From a bacterium (GTDB taxonomy: Bacteria; Bacteroidota; Bacteroidia; Chitinophagales; Chitinophagaceae), in assembly GCA_027364635.1 (NCBI GenBank), contig DAHXOZ010000016.1:1-32714 (forward strand): DNA of 32,714 nt. The letters run 5' to 3'. Positions 19,197-28,125 of this stretch are shown here, one piece after another. The position numbers and the translations under genes are program-made. Below the pieces are notes generated by a model. The model had not been told where the DNA came from, made no database searches, and saw only the letters and a list, made by a program, of their open reading frames with translations. How positions within the stretch are numbered: the first letter of the stretch is position 1; each line of letters starts with the position of its first letter.

Positions 19197-21359
19197 TCAT
19201 ACATTGTGAATATCAAATGGCAATTTCCTGATTCGTTTGCCGGTAGCGGCATAAATGGCATTGCACAAAGCCGGCGCAAAAGGCGGTAAACCGGGTTCTC
19301 CAACTCCCTTTATTTTTGGTCCGCCATTCGCAAGAATATGTACTTCTACCTTCGGCATTTCATTGATGCGCACTAACTGGTTGGTGTTAAAATTCTTTTG
19401 AACAGTTTGCCCGTTTTCAAAGGTAATTCCACTTTTTATAGCGGCAGTTAAAGCCATTACGGCGGCGCCTTCTACCTGCGCTTTTACCATGTCAGGATTT
19501 ACAACTGTTCCCAGGTCGATGACAGCATAAGCCTTTTCAATATTCACTCCATTGCCTTTTTTAGAAACTTCAATCACGTAGCCTGCAAGCCCGGCAAAAA
19601 ATTCATATTGCGCTACTCCGCGGCCCCAACCGGCAGGCAATGGTTTGTCCCAATTGGAAACTTCTTTCAACTTTTGCAGAACCGTTTTTGTATCGGAATC
19701 TTTGGTCAATAAACCAAGGCGGAATTCCATCGGATCTTTATTGGCTTTTACAGCCATTTCATCAATAAAACTTTCATGAGCAAAGGCAAGAGTAGTACTT
19801 GTAACTGCACGCCACGCTGCCACAGGAATATGGAAGTCTGCATTAACATACAGGTTTTTCATATTCGGAAATTCATATTTCTGCTCGCTGATCCCTTCGG
19901 TCATGGTACCGTCGGTTTTTGTTTTATCATAATTTTTGCTGTACCTGATTGTCGGGGAGATTACTTTATGCTGAAAGGCTAATGTTTTTCCATCTGCCGA
20001 TAAACCAGCTTTGAGTGCCGAAAAAGTCATAGGGCGGAAAGGACCTTGTTCTGTATCATCTTCACGTGTCCATAATACTTTTACAGGTTTTCCAATGGCT
20101 TTTGAAAGTTGTACCGCTTCGCCTACAAAATCTGTGTACAACCGTCTGCCAAATGCGCCGCCGCTGAACATAGTATGTAGTGTCAGATTTTCTTCGGGGA
20201 TATTATATTTTTTGGTGAATTCATTCATAATTCCACCTGGCACTTGAGTTGATGCCCAAATTTCCAATTTATTTCCGTCAGTCCAACTGGCTACACAATT
20301 CATTGGTTCAATAGGCGAATGAGAAACGACGGGCGTTTCATAAAATGCATCTAATTTTACCGGCGCATCAGAATAGGCTTTATCAAAATCTCCAACCTCT
20401 TTATCAATGGCGCCATCCTGCTTTGACAAATCATGCAGGTACTGTGTATAATCTTTTGAATTGAATTTGTCATTTCCCTGGTTATCCCATTTTATGGTAA
20501 GAGCCTTGCGCCCCTGTATAGCAGCCCAATAATTTTCACCAATCACAGCAATACAATCATAAGTATAAGGGCCGAATATGCGCTGGCATTTTTCAACACC
20601 AATTACACCTTTTACTTTTTTTGCTGCTGAATCATCATAACTTACCAATTTTGCTCCAAACACCGGCGAATGGGCAACTGAAGCATATACCATTCCCGGA
20701 ACTTCTACATCAATGCCAAAAACAGCCCTGCCTGAAGATTTTAGGGGAATATCAGGGCGTGGTGTGTTTTTGCCCAATAATTTAAAATCTTTCGGATCTT
20801 TTAGTTTCGGATTTTTGGGAACCTCCAGTTTAGCTGCTGCTTCTGCCAAATCTCCATATCCTATGCTTTTGCCTGAAGGTTTATGATACACTTTTGCATC
20901 TTCTGCATAACATTCTTCAACAGGAACCTTCCATTGATTGGCAGCAGCCTGTACCAGCATTTCTTTGGCAGAAGCACCCACTTTTCTTAATTCGAAATAA
21001 CTGCCACGAACGGAACTGCTTCCCCCCGCTGACTGGCCGGGGCCAAATCTTTTTTCACCGCCCGTTTGTTGAATGATAACTCCTGTAAGAGGCACTTCCA
21101 GTTCTTCTGCAATTAAAGAAGGAATGGATTGAAAAGTTCCCTGTCCCATTTCAGGTTTTGGATTGAAGATGGTAATGGTTCCATTTTTTTCAATCATTAC
21201 AAAAGGAGTCAATCCATAAGATGCCACGTCGCCTGCTTTGGCAACTGAAACTGCTCCTGCCTTTCCTTTCAGGGAAAGTCCAATGATAAAGCCGGCGCCG
21301 GTAATACCGGTAAATTTTAAAAATTTCCGGCGATCTATTTTTGAAATTACTTGTTCCAT
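19197..21359 (-). CDS. Molybdopterin-binding subunit of xanthine dehydrogenase/isoquinoline 1-oxidoreductase family, Tat-exported
   Basis: Tat motif DRRKFLKFTGITGAGF; GGAFGRRL; KGVGEPGLPPFAPALCNAI with the catalytic-type Glu. Start set at 21359; the supplied ORF extends upstream over the IorA stop. Confidence 0.92.
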   Translation of the reverse strand: MEQVISKIDRRKFLKFTGITGAGFIIGLSLKGKAGAVSVAKAGDVASYGLTPFVMIEKNGTITIFNPKPEMGQGTFQSIPSLIAEELEVPLTGVIIQQTGGEKRFGPGQSAGGSSSVRGSYFELRKVGASAKEMLVQAAANQWKVPVEECYAEDAKVYHKPSGKSIGYGDLAEAAAKLEVPKNPKLKDPKDFKLLGKNTPRPDIPLKSSGRAVFGIDVEVPGMVYASVAHSPVFGAKLVSYDDSAAKKVKGVIGVEKCQRIFGPYTYDCIAVIGENYWAAIQGRKALTIKWDNQGNDKFNSKDYTQYLHDLSKQDGAIDKEVGDFDKAYSDAPVKLDAFYETPVVSHSPIEPMNCVASWTDGNKLEIWASTQVPGGIMNEFTKKYNIPEENLTLHTMFSGGAFGRRLYTDFVGEAVQLSKAIGKPVKVLWTREDDTEQGPFRPMTFSALKAGLSADGKTLAFQHKVISPTIRYSKNYDKTKTDGTMTEGISEQKYEFPNMKNLYVNADFHIPVAAWRAVTSTTLAFAHESFIDEMAVKANKDPMEFRLGLLTKDSDTKTVLQKLKEVSNWDKPLPAGWGRGVAQYEFFAGLAGYVIEVSKKGNGVNIEKAYAVIDLGTVVNPDMVKAQVEGAAVMALTAAIKSGITFENGQTVQKNFNTNQLVRINEMPKVEVHILANGGPKIKGVGEPGLPPFAPALCNAIYAATGKRIRKLPFDIHNV

Positions 21360-21402
21360 GATTAGAATTGAAAAGTTAAAAAATTCGAGTTCTTCCTTTT
21401 TT

Positions 21403-21861
21403 TTACACCAATTCGGCTGCCCGATGAATGGCACTCCGGATTCGTTGGTAAGTGCCACAACGGCAAAGGTTTCCTTGCATAGCCGCATCAATATCAGCAT
21501 CGGTAGGATGAGGTTTATTTTTAAGCAGAGCCACTGCGCTCATTATTTGGCCCGACTGGCAATAGCCGCATTGAGGCACTTGCATTTCGATCCATGCTTT
21601 TTGTACGGCATGATCAATATTTTCAGAAATGCCTTCGATGGTAGTAATTTTTTTACCCGCTGCGGCTGATGCAGGAAAGCTGCACGAGCGTATTGGCGTT
21701 CCGTCTAAGTGAACAGTGCATGCGCCGCATTGTGCAATTCCACATCCAAATTTGGTTCCTTTCAATCCTACAAAATCACGAATTGCCCAGAGCAAAGGCA
21801 TTTGCGGGTCTACGTCGATCTTGTAATCTTTGTTGTTAACATTTAAAGTATATTCTGGCAT
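21403..21861 (-). CDS. (2Fe-2S)-binding subunit, IorA-like
   Basis: 152 aa; [37 protein letters not shown]. Confidence 0.95.
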   Translation of the reverse strand: MPEYTLNVNNKDYKIDVDPQMPLLWAIRDFVGLKGTKFGCGIAQCGACTVHLDGTPIRSCSFPASAAAGKKITTIEGISENIDHAVQKAWIEMQVPQCGYCQSGQIMSAVALLKNKPHPTDADIDAAMQGNLCRCGTYQRIRSAIHRAAELV

Positions 21862-22004
21862 AACTTATATTTTAAAAAGGTGAAGAGCTGATTATAATGC
21901 CTGATTTTTTGAAGCTATAAATTTACGGAGATTCCTGCAAACAACTTATCTCTTTTTGTATGAATGGCTATAAAAGTAAAATAAGAATTGATATTTTTTG
22001 TTGG

Positions 22005-22016
22005 TTTACTGGTGAA
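22005..22016 (+). promoter_or_regulatory. Recurrent intergenic motif, one-mismatch copy (TTGTTGGTTTACTG)
   Basis: gttggtttactgg; points to the STAS-like pseudogene (ATG 22044). Coordinates approximate by a few bases. Confidence 0.4.
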
Positions 22017-22043
22017 TAAAGAATTCTGTAATTTTATTTGACT

Positions 22044-22430
22044 ATGACTATACCAACTGATAGGAAAATTTATGAAGGCGAAATTGCTTCTTACTGGTTT
22101 GATGATGGAATGCTTGTGTCACTTTCAAAAAGCCCGAAACGAACGGTGAAAAATATAACCGCAAATGTGGCTTTGGTGAAAGAGATCACCTGAAATCAAA
22201 AAGTGCCTTTATTAATTTATCTTTCAAACTCGCCGGTGCCGGATAAAAAAACCCGTGAGTTTTCAACTGAACAATTACCGTTGATTTACTCTGCAATGGC
22301 GATGATTTCAAAACCGGGGCTTTCAAAATTTATAATGAATATTCTTTTCGCATTAAAACCGCCGCCCATTCCTATCAAAACTTTTACTGATGATGTTGAA
22401 GCCAAAGAATGGCTGAGGCAATTCATTTAA
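22044..22430 (+). pseudogene. STAS/SpoIIAA-like protein interrupted by one in-frame TGA
   Basis: Frame from ATG 22044 (MTIPTDRKIYEGEIASYWFDDGM...NVALVKEIT) hits TGA at 22191-22193, then continues in the same frame as NQKVPLLIYLSNSPVPDKKTREFSTEQ...WLRQFI to TAA at 22430. Confidence 0.75.
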
Positions 22431-22440
22431 AAGAGAAAGT

Positions 22441-23271
22441 TCAGTAAGATAAAAAAGAGGTTGGGTTTTGCTTTACAATTTCCACCGGATCGCCCACATT
22501 TATTTTTCCTTGGCCTTTCATCAAAACATTTTGCCCGAAGTAGACTTTATTATTTTTTGCCCGATAAGTAGCCAGTGTTTTCAACGGTTCCTTTCCTGCA
22601 ATTCCGGTTTCCTGGTTGGTGGTTGTTACCACGCATCTTGCAGAAGGTTTTACGCCATAAAAATCGAGATGATTAATCCTGAAATGTTCCATTCCATCCT
22701 CTTCATAAGGCGTACCGCCTGTAAAAACGATATTAGGCCGAAACCTGTTGATTGGAAGCGATTCGGTCAAACGGTTGTTGAGATCATCCAATGAAGCCTG
22801 GCCAATAATCAGTATTGGGTAACCATCTGAAAAATTAGTAATGTCATCATGTATTGCATATTTTTTATCCACTTGTCTTTCAGTAGAATCAGGCATATAT
22901 ACCAATCTGCAATCTATGTTGAGTTGGCCCGAAAACCAATCATCTGCTTGTTGGCTGATGAATTGTGCTTCGCAATCATCCTCCCAGATTTTCACCACAA
23001 TTTTTTCATTAGATGGTTGAGGCACCAAGGGCAAAGCCAGTTTGTTTTTAGAAGAATCTTTATGAAAAACGAACAAGCTATCTTCTTCAATTGCTGTTTG
23101 CAGCAAAGCCATTTTAGGAAATTCTCTTTGTGTGAGAAATCGGTTATTTTTATCAATCAATAAAAATCTTCTGTCGTGCTGCAATCCGCGATCTGTGATA
23201 TATGTTGATTGGATGGCAATTCCATGCAATGATTTTATCGGGTAAATAAATAATTGACTGACTGAAAGCAA
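22441..23271 (-). CDS. MOSC domain protein with N-terminal beta-barrel (YcbX-like)
   Basis: 276 aa; QLFIYPIKSLHGIAI...LQHDRRFLLID...TQREFP; RFRPNIVFTGG; ARCVVTTTNQETG. Confidence 0.9.
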   Translation of the reverse strand: MLSVSQLFIYPIKSLHGIAIQSTYITDRGLQHDRRFLLIDKNNRFLTQREFPKMALLQTAIEEDSLFVFHKDSSKNKLALPLVPQPSNEKIVVKIWEDDCEAQFISQQADDWFSGQLNIDCRLVYMPDSTERQVDKKYAIHDDITNFSDGYPILIIGQASLDDLNNRLTESLPINRFRPNIVFTGGTPYEEDGMEHFRINHLDFYGVKPSARCVVTTTNQETGIAGKEPLKTLATYRAKNNKVYFGQNVLMKGQGKINVGDPVEIVKQNPTSFLSY

Positions 23272-23307
23272 AGTTTCAATTTTAGAAAGCTAATTTAGGA
23301 TTTGTTA

Positions 23308-23321
23308 CAGTAAAGCAATAA
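23308..23321 (-). promoter_or_regulatory. Degenerate copy of the recurrent motif (TTATTGCTTTACTG)
   Basis: cagtaaagcaataa on +; points to the MOSC gene (start 23271). Confidence 0.3.
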
Positions 23322-23388
23322 ATTTTATTGATTTTAAATCCGGACAGCAAATAACAGTAATGTATATACGCAATGACGTAAGCACTGA

Positions 23389-25350
23389 TCATTCAACGGG
23401 TTCAAGGTCTTTTTTATTCAGCCATCCCCGGGTAGATTGTCCTTTACTGTTTACATAAACCACATATACAAACCCATTTTCCTCAGCCTGGGGAGTTAAG
23501 ACCACATCTTTTCTCGGATTTAGGAAAACAGGTTTTATTTTTCCCTGGTCAGGCCCAAAATGAAACCAGGTTTTATTAATAACGGTATATTTTTTTGAAC
23601 TTTCGTTAGTTGAAGTTGTGTTTTCAGTTGTAGAATTTTCAGTTACTGCGCTTTTGGTTGTTGTGTTATCCGGAGCAGGATCATTATCTGTTTTATTTGC
23701 AGGACTTTTCATTTGTAATGTTTTAGCCTGAGCCTCTTTGGAAGCATTGCTGACATTAATATTAGAAATGGAATTGGTTATTTTATTTTTACTATAAGAA
23801 TGATTGTCTTTTAAATAAAACCAATAATAGGCAGCTCCGCCAAGCATCAGAATGATAATTGCCGCAATAACAGGAACGACCATTCTTTTTCTTTTCTCTT
23901 CAGGCAAAGGAGCAGTTGCTTCAAAAAACTCGTGTAAATTTTCTTTTTTTGCGGCCAGGATTTTTTCCGTTTCGCCGGTATTTATACTTTCTGTTTCTGT
24001 ATCCAAGGGCTGTTTTTGCCTGATTAATTTATAATCATTGAAACTTAAATTGTATTGGTTTGTTTTTATAAAATTTGCCGAAATAAAAAAACTGTTATTC
24101 GAAAAATCCTTTTCGTCTTTGCGGTCTTTCCATTTATTTAAAATCTCTGTTAGTTCGTTAAATTCAAAATCGTCATTTTGAGAATTGTTGTCGGATAAAG
24201 ATTCATTAATTGTCTTCTTTTTGGATTTTCCCCATTTACAAAACCAGATATTTTCTGAGGCCGTTTTTGATTTATTAAAAAAAAGGATGCCGGCACCGGA
24301 GTAAACCGATTCGGTTTTAGCTGCCAATGTAATCACTGCTTCGAGGCTGGAATGATCTACTATATTTTTTCTTGTTTTTATTATCCCGGGATTATCACTT
24401 TTCAATAATACCTGTGGAACAAGAATAACAGCACGACCTCCGGGCTTAAGCGTTTCAACTATTTCTGTTAATAACAAATTTTCTTTTTCCAGTTTACCTG
24501 TATCGGTATTATTTTTTTCTGTAAGTGAATTGTCGTTTGAAAATATTAAACTCGAAATAATGAGTGTCGGATTTTCTGTAAGCAATTTGTTTTCGGTAGT
24601 TGCAGAACGGATTTTAGGATTTTTAATTCCGTGAAGCACCAGGTTCATAGCAGCCAGGCGTAGTTTGATTAAATCAGATTCAATGCCGTTTATTTTCGAT
24701 TCAATAAAAATATTTGAAGGTGATTGCCCAACAGAATTAATATTATTGTAAAGGTGCCTGTAAATATTAATTAAAAGGTTTCCATTTCCAACTGATAGAT
24801 TTAAGATCGCATCTTTTGTTTCCGGCTCAGCAATAGAAACCATTAACCTGCAAATGTACTCCGGTAAAAATTCCTGTTCTTTTTGGGCGGATACTTTTGA
24901 TTTATCAAATAGATATTCAATAATGTAACCCTGGCTTATTTTATCGCTTGTTTCTATGATATTGATAATTTCAATAGCATTGAAGATCAGCTTTGGCGTT
25001 GGGTCTATCAATAATGGCGCTTTGAAAAAATCACTATACAAGGCATTAAGATTTGCATAATTCTTCATCAAATCAATCACGCCATGTTCTTTATTAAAAA
25101 GCTGCTGAATTTCTCTTGCGTTTAGTTTTTGTAATTTACTCCAGGTAAATTCTTCAATTTCTTTTGTGTAAATAAAATTATCAGCACCTGCAGTTTTTAC
25201 TCTTTGATGTATTAATTCCCAGTCGTCTAATTTTTTAATGAAAAAAAGATAACTGATAAGGTCAAGAAGAGCCAAAGGCCTTAAATCGCTAACCGGCCAG
25301 CAATTATTCCATTTTTCATCAAGTTTTTTTTGTAAATGTGGTGTAAGCAT
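23389..25350 (-). CDS. HsdM-like (type I methyltransferase fold) protein fused to a TM helix and a C-terminal SH3-like domain; probably catalytically inactive
   Basis: 653 aa; HsdM-like N-terminus, NGIESDLIKLRLAAMNLVLHGI, ETLKPGGRAVILVPQVLL; TM VVPVIAAIIILMLGGAAYYWFYL after KRKR; SH3-like C-terminus YTVINKTWFHFGPD...NGFVYVVYVNSKGQSTRGWLNKKDLEPVE. Confidence 0.8.
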   Translation of the reverse strand: MLTPHLQKKLDEKWNNCWPVSDLRPLALLDLISYLFFIKKLDDWELIHQRVKTAGADNFIYTKEIEEFTWSKLQKLNAREIQQLFNKEHGVIDLMKNYANLNALYSDFFKAPLLIDPTPKLIFNAIEIINIIETSDKISQGYIIEYLFDKSKVSAQKEQEFLPEYICRLMVSIAEPETKDAILNLSVGNGNLLINIYRHLYNNINSVGQSPSNIFIESKINGIESDLIKLRLAAMNLVLHGIKNPKIRSATTENKLLTENPTLIISSLIFSNDNSLTEKNNTDTGKLEKENLLLTEIVETLKPGGRAVILVPQVLLKSDNPGIIKTRKNIVDHSSLEAVITLAAKTESVYSGAGILFFNKSKTASENIWFCKWGKSKKKTINESLSDNNSQNDDFEFNELTEILNKWKDRKDEKDFSNNSFFISANFIKTNQYNLSFNDYKLIRQKQPLDTETESINTGETEKILAAKKENLHEFFEATAPLPEEKRKRMVVPVIAAIIILMLGGAAYYWFYLKDNHSYSKNKITNSISNINVSNASKEAQAKTLQMKSPANKTDNDPAPDNTTTKSAVTENSTTENTTSTNESSKKYTVINKTWFHFGPDQGKIKPVFLNPRKDVVLTPQAEENGFVYVVYVNSKGQSTRGWLNKKDLEPVE

Positions 25351-25564
25351 AATTTAATTGAAACGATTATTGTTATAAACAAAAACTCTGCTACAATTTT
25401 TATACTACCAATATCCGCTATTTCAAAACCGCGAAAAGTTAAAAAATTAATAAAAGGTTAACTGGGCCGACAGCTTAACATTAGTGAATATCAGAATATA
25501 AGGGAGATTAAATGTAAACTTTTATCTTCAATTTTTTTGCATTTCGTATTACTTACTTTTAGTC

Positions 25565-25577
25565 AGTAAACAAACAA
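25565..25577 (-). promoter_or_regulatory. Recurrent intergenic motif TTGTTTGTTTACT, copy 3
   Basis: Exact 13-mer; points to the HsdM-like gene (start 25350) within the divergent region shared with ClC. Confidence 0.5.
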
Positions 25578-25789
25578 ATAGTCTAAATTTTTATTTTGAG
25601 TGTAGCGTGATTAACTATTAAATCTAACGAATTATCACCTGACGGTTGTTTAAGAATTTGTTTATTTTCTTAACGAAATGTTGTAATTCTCTGCTGTTCT
25701 TTGGTTGCAGCAGTTTCTTTTTATCATATGTTTTTTGTAATTACCTTCGCGCATATTTTAACCTAAAATTTGTTTTCCTGAGCTAAAAA

Positions 25790-27583
25790 ATGTACGAAAA
25801 GCTGCTCAAATATATTGAAGTAATCAATCAATGGCGTAAACGAAGAATTTCCAATTCTAATTTTTTAATTATAGCGGCTTCGGTGGTAGGTATTATGGGA
25901 GGTATCGCTTCCTCGGTATTAAAAGAATTAACGCATTATGTAGCCAGTTTCCTGATAAATGATCTTCATTGGAAATATAAGTTATACCTCTATTTATTCT
26001 TTCCGCTTATTGGTATTTTACTTACGGTTTTATATATCCGGACATTTATCAGGAGAAGTAAATTTCAACATGGAATTTCATCTATCATTTACAATATTTC
26101 GCATAATTCAAGCAAACTTGATTTTCACAATATTTATAGCCAGGTTATTTCCAGCGCACTCACCGTTGGCCTTGGCGGTTCTGCCGGATTAGAAGCACCC
26201 GCTGTTGCCAGTGGTGCAGCAATCGGCTCCAATATTGGACGCTTTTTTGGATTGAATTACAGGGAAACCACGCTGTTACTCGCCTGTGGCGCTGCTGCCG
26301 GAATTTCAGGCGCCTTCAACAGTCCGGTGGCAGGAATGATCTTCGCCATTGAAGTGATCATGCCGGAATTTTCTATACCTGCAGTTATTCCTTTATTAAT
26401 TGCCTCGGCTTTTTCTTCTGTTATTTCTCAAATGATTTATAAAGAGCCTCTTTTTGTTTTGGTTGCACGCGGCGGCTGGCTCATGGATGCTTTTTGGTAT
26501 TATATTGTTTTGGGTATAATTGTTGGAATTTATTCTGTCTATTTTAGCAAGTTAAATACCAGGTTGGGAAATGTTTTCGACAAAATAAAAAATCAATACA
26601 GTAAGGTTTTAATTGGAGGTATTTCATTAGGAATCATGATCGCTTTGCTTCCTGCACTATATGGCGAAGGATACATCACGATTCAAAAATTATTGGACGG
26701 TAATTTTAAATCATTGCTTGCCAATAGTCTCTTTTCAGAATACCAGGATTTGTCATGGGCACTTTTAATATTTGCCATTTTTACGCTCATCGGCAAAACT
26801 TTTGCTTCTATTATTACGATGGGAAGTGGCGGTAATGGCGGCATGTTTGGCCCGAGTGTGGTTGTAGGTGGATTATTAGGTTTTGTTTTTTCATTTGGTA
26901 TGAATCAAACAGGGATGGTGCATTTAAACATTACCAATTTTATCATCGCCGGCATGGCTGCCTCAATCAGCGGTGTAATGCATGCGCCATTAACAGGGAT
27001 TTTTCTGGCCGCGGAGATCACCGGCGGTTATGTAATGATGGTGCCTTTAATGATGGTTTCGGCCATTTCTTATTTTATTAATAAGGGAATTGTAAAATAT
27101 TCAATTTACACTTTTGATCTTGCCGCACATGGAAATTTGGTATCACAGGAAAACAAAGACCATGGAGTTTTAAGAAGAATTAAATTGAAATATCTTATCG
27201 AAAAAGATTTTGTAATTCTTAGGCCCGATGATACACCTTCCAGCAGGAGCGCCGATATTGTTCATACCACAAAAAATATATTTCCGGTAGTTGATAAAGA
27301 TGGGGTATTAGCCGGAGTTTTATTTAGCGATCATTTACTGGAGCTGCTCGTGAGTAATAAACCGGAAGACCGAAACCGCCCTATAAGAGATATTGCCCAA
27401 CCTCCGGACAGGGTGATCAATATAAATACCTCTATGTATGATGTGATGCAAATAATGGACAGCCAGGATAAACGTATTCTTCCTGTTACAGGCGCTAATA
27501 ATGTTTACCTTGGATTTGTTACCAAAAACGGCATCTTTAATAAATACCGGCACATTTTAATGCGGCAGGGAAATACGTTGTAG
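25790..27583 (+). CDS. ClC-family chloride channel/transporter with C-terminal CBS pair
   Basis: 597 aa; GGSAGLEAPAVASGAAIGSNIGRFF, FNSPVAGMIFAIEVIMPEF, GSGGNGGMFGPSVVVGG; CBS region from ~residue 465. Confidence 0.93.
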   Translation: MYEKLLKYIEVINQWRKRRISNSNFLIIAASVVGIMGGIASSVLKELTHYVASFLINDLHWKYKLYLYLFFPLIGILLTVLYIRTFIRRSKFQHGISSIIYNISHNSSKLDFHNIYSQVISSALTVGLGGSAGLEAPAVASGAAIGSNIGRFFGLNYRETTLLLACGAAAGISGAFNSPVAGMIFAIEVIMPEFSIPAVIPLLIASAFSSVISQMIYKEPLFVLVARGGWLMDAFWYYIVLGIIVGIYSVYFSKLNTRLGNVFDKIKNQYSKVLIGGISLGIMIALLPALYGEGYITIQKLLDGNFKSLLANSLFSEYQDLSWALLIFAIFTLIGKTFASIITMGSGGNGGMFGPSVVVGGLLGFVFSFGMNQTGMVHLNITNFIIAGMAASISGVMHAPLTGIFLAAEITGGYVMMVPLMMVSAISYFINKGIVKYSIYTFDLAAHGNLVSQENKDHGVLRRIKLKYLIEKDFVILRPDDTPSSRSADIVHTTKNIFPVVDKDGVLAGVLFSDHLLELLVSNKPEDRNRPIRDIAQPPDRVININTSMYDVMQIMDSQDKRILPVTGANNVYLGFVTKNGIFNKYRHILMRQGNTL

Positions 27584-27929
27584 TCATTTTGTTAAACGGG
27601 ATGGTGGTGTAAATAAATCCTTCTAATGATCCCGGCACCGCTGATGTAGTTGAAAGGATTGATAGCCCGGGCAAAAGCCCCCCAAAGTTTTAACCCCCCA
27701 TATTTTGTTTCGGGAATTTTTTTCCTGAATGGCCTCAGTGCAAGGGTAAATATGCATCTCCAAAGAGTGTTGATTGTTATTTTGGTAAATATTTTAATGG
27801 CTGCAAATGCTAATATTTTCTAAAAATGTAGTGGTAAAAAGTTATTGGGCATCATAAAAGTTTTCTTCTGAAAGTATTGTAAACAAAGGGTTTCATAAAA
27901 AAATAATACAGTCTGCTATGATATTAGTA

Positions 27930-28125
27930 ACATAAACTTAATTATGGTGGTACGATTTGTGATCTTAAGTTTGTGTAACAAATGAGTTATAAATAACTGC
28001 TCATTTAAAAAGTGGAAGATTGGATTTGAGAAAGCTGTGAATCAGCGCAAAGTTTATTTAAAGAGTCTCATATCAAGCAATACGTTAAAGAGTTCCCCTG
28101 TTTCTACAGGGGGACTTATTTTTTG
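27930..28125 (+). ncRNA. Candidate structured non-coding RNA, class unknown
   Basis: 12-bp stem 27930-27941/27965-27976, 7-bp stem 27980-27986/28000-28006, then terminator hairpin 28091-28116 plus T-run; no ORF. Confidence 0.35.
28090..28125 (+). terminator. Strong Rho-independent terminator
   Basis: agttcccctgt-ttct-acagggggact (11-bp stem with one G:U, tetraloop) followed by tattttttg. Confidence 0.8.

Noticed and set aside
21360-21500. Extended N-terminus of the MoCo subunit ORF ([22 protein letters not shown]...)
   Set aside because: It overlaps the IorA coding region in another frame and precedes a clear Tat signal beginning MEQVISKIDRRKFLK at 21359; treated as an ORF-caller artefact.
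22191-22193. In-frame TGA as selenocysteine or recoded codon
   Set aside because: No Cys-like catalytic context around it and no recognised SECIS-type hairpin; TGA is used as a normal stop by other genes here. Nonsense mutation or sequencing error is simpler.
23389-25350. A complete type I restriction-modification system
   Set aside because: Only an HsdM-like protein is present; no HsdS target-recognition or HsdR helicase/nuclease ORF in the window, and the methyltransferase motifs are degenerate.
25691-25720. CTGCTG...CAGCAG hairpin followed by a T-rich stretch upstream of ClC as a terminator/attenuator
   Set aside because: Only a 6-bp stem with an 11-nt loop and an interrupted T-run; too weak to call from sequence alone.
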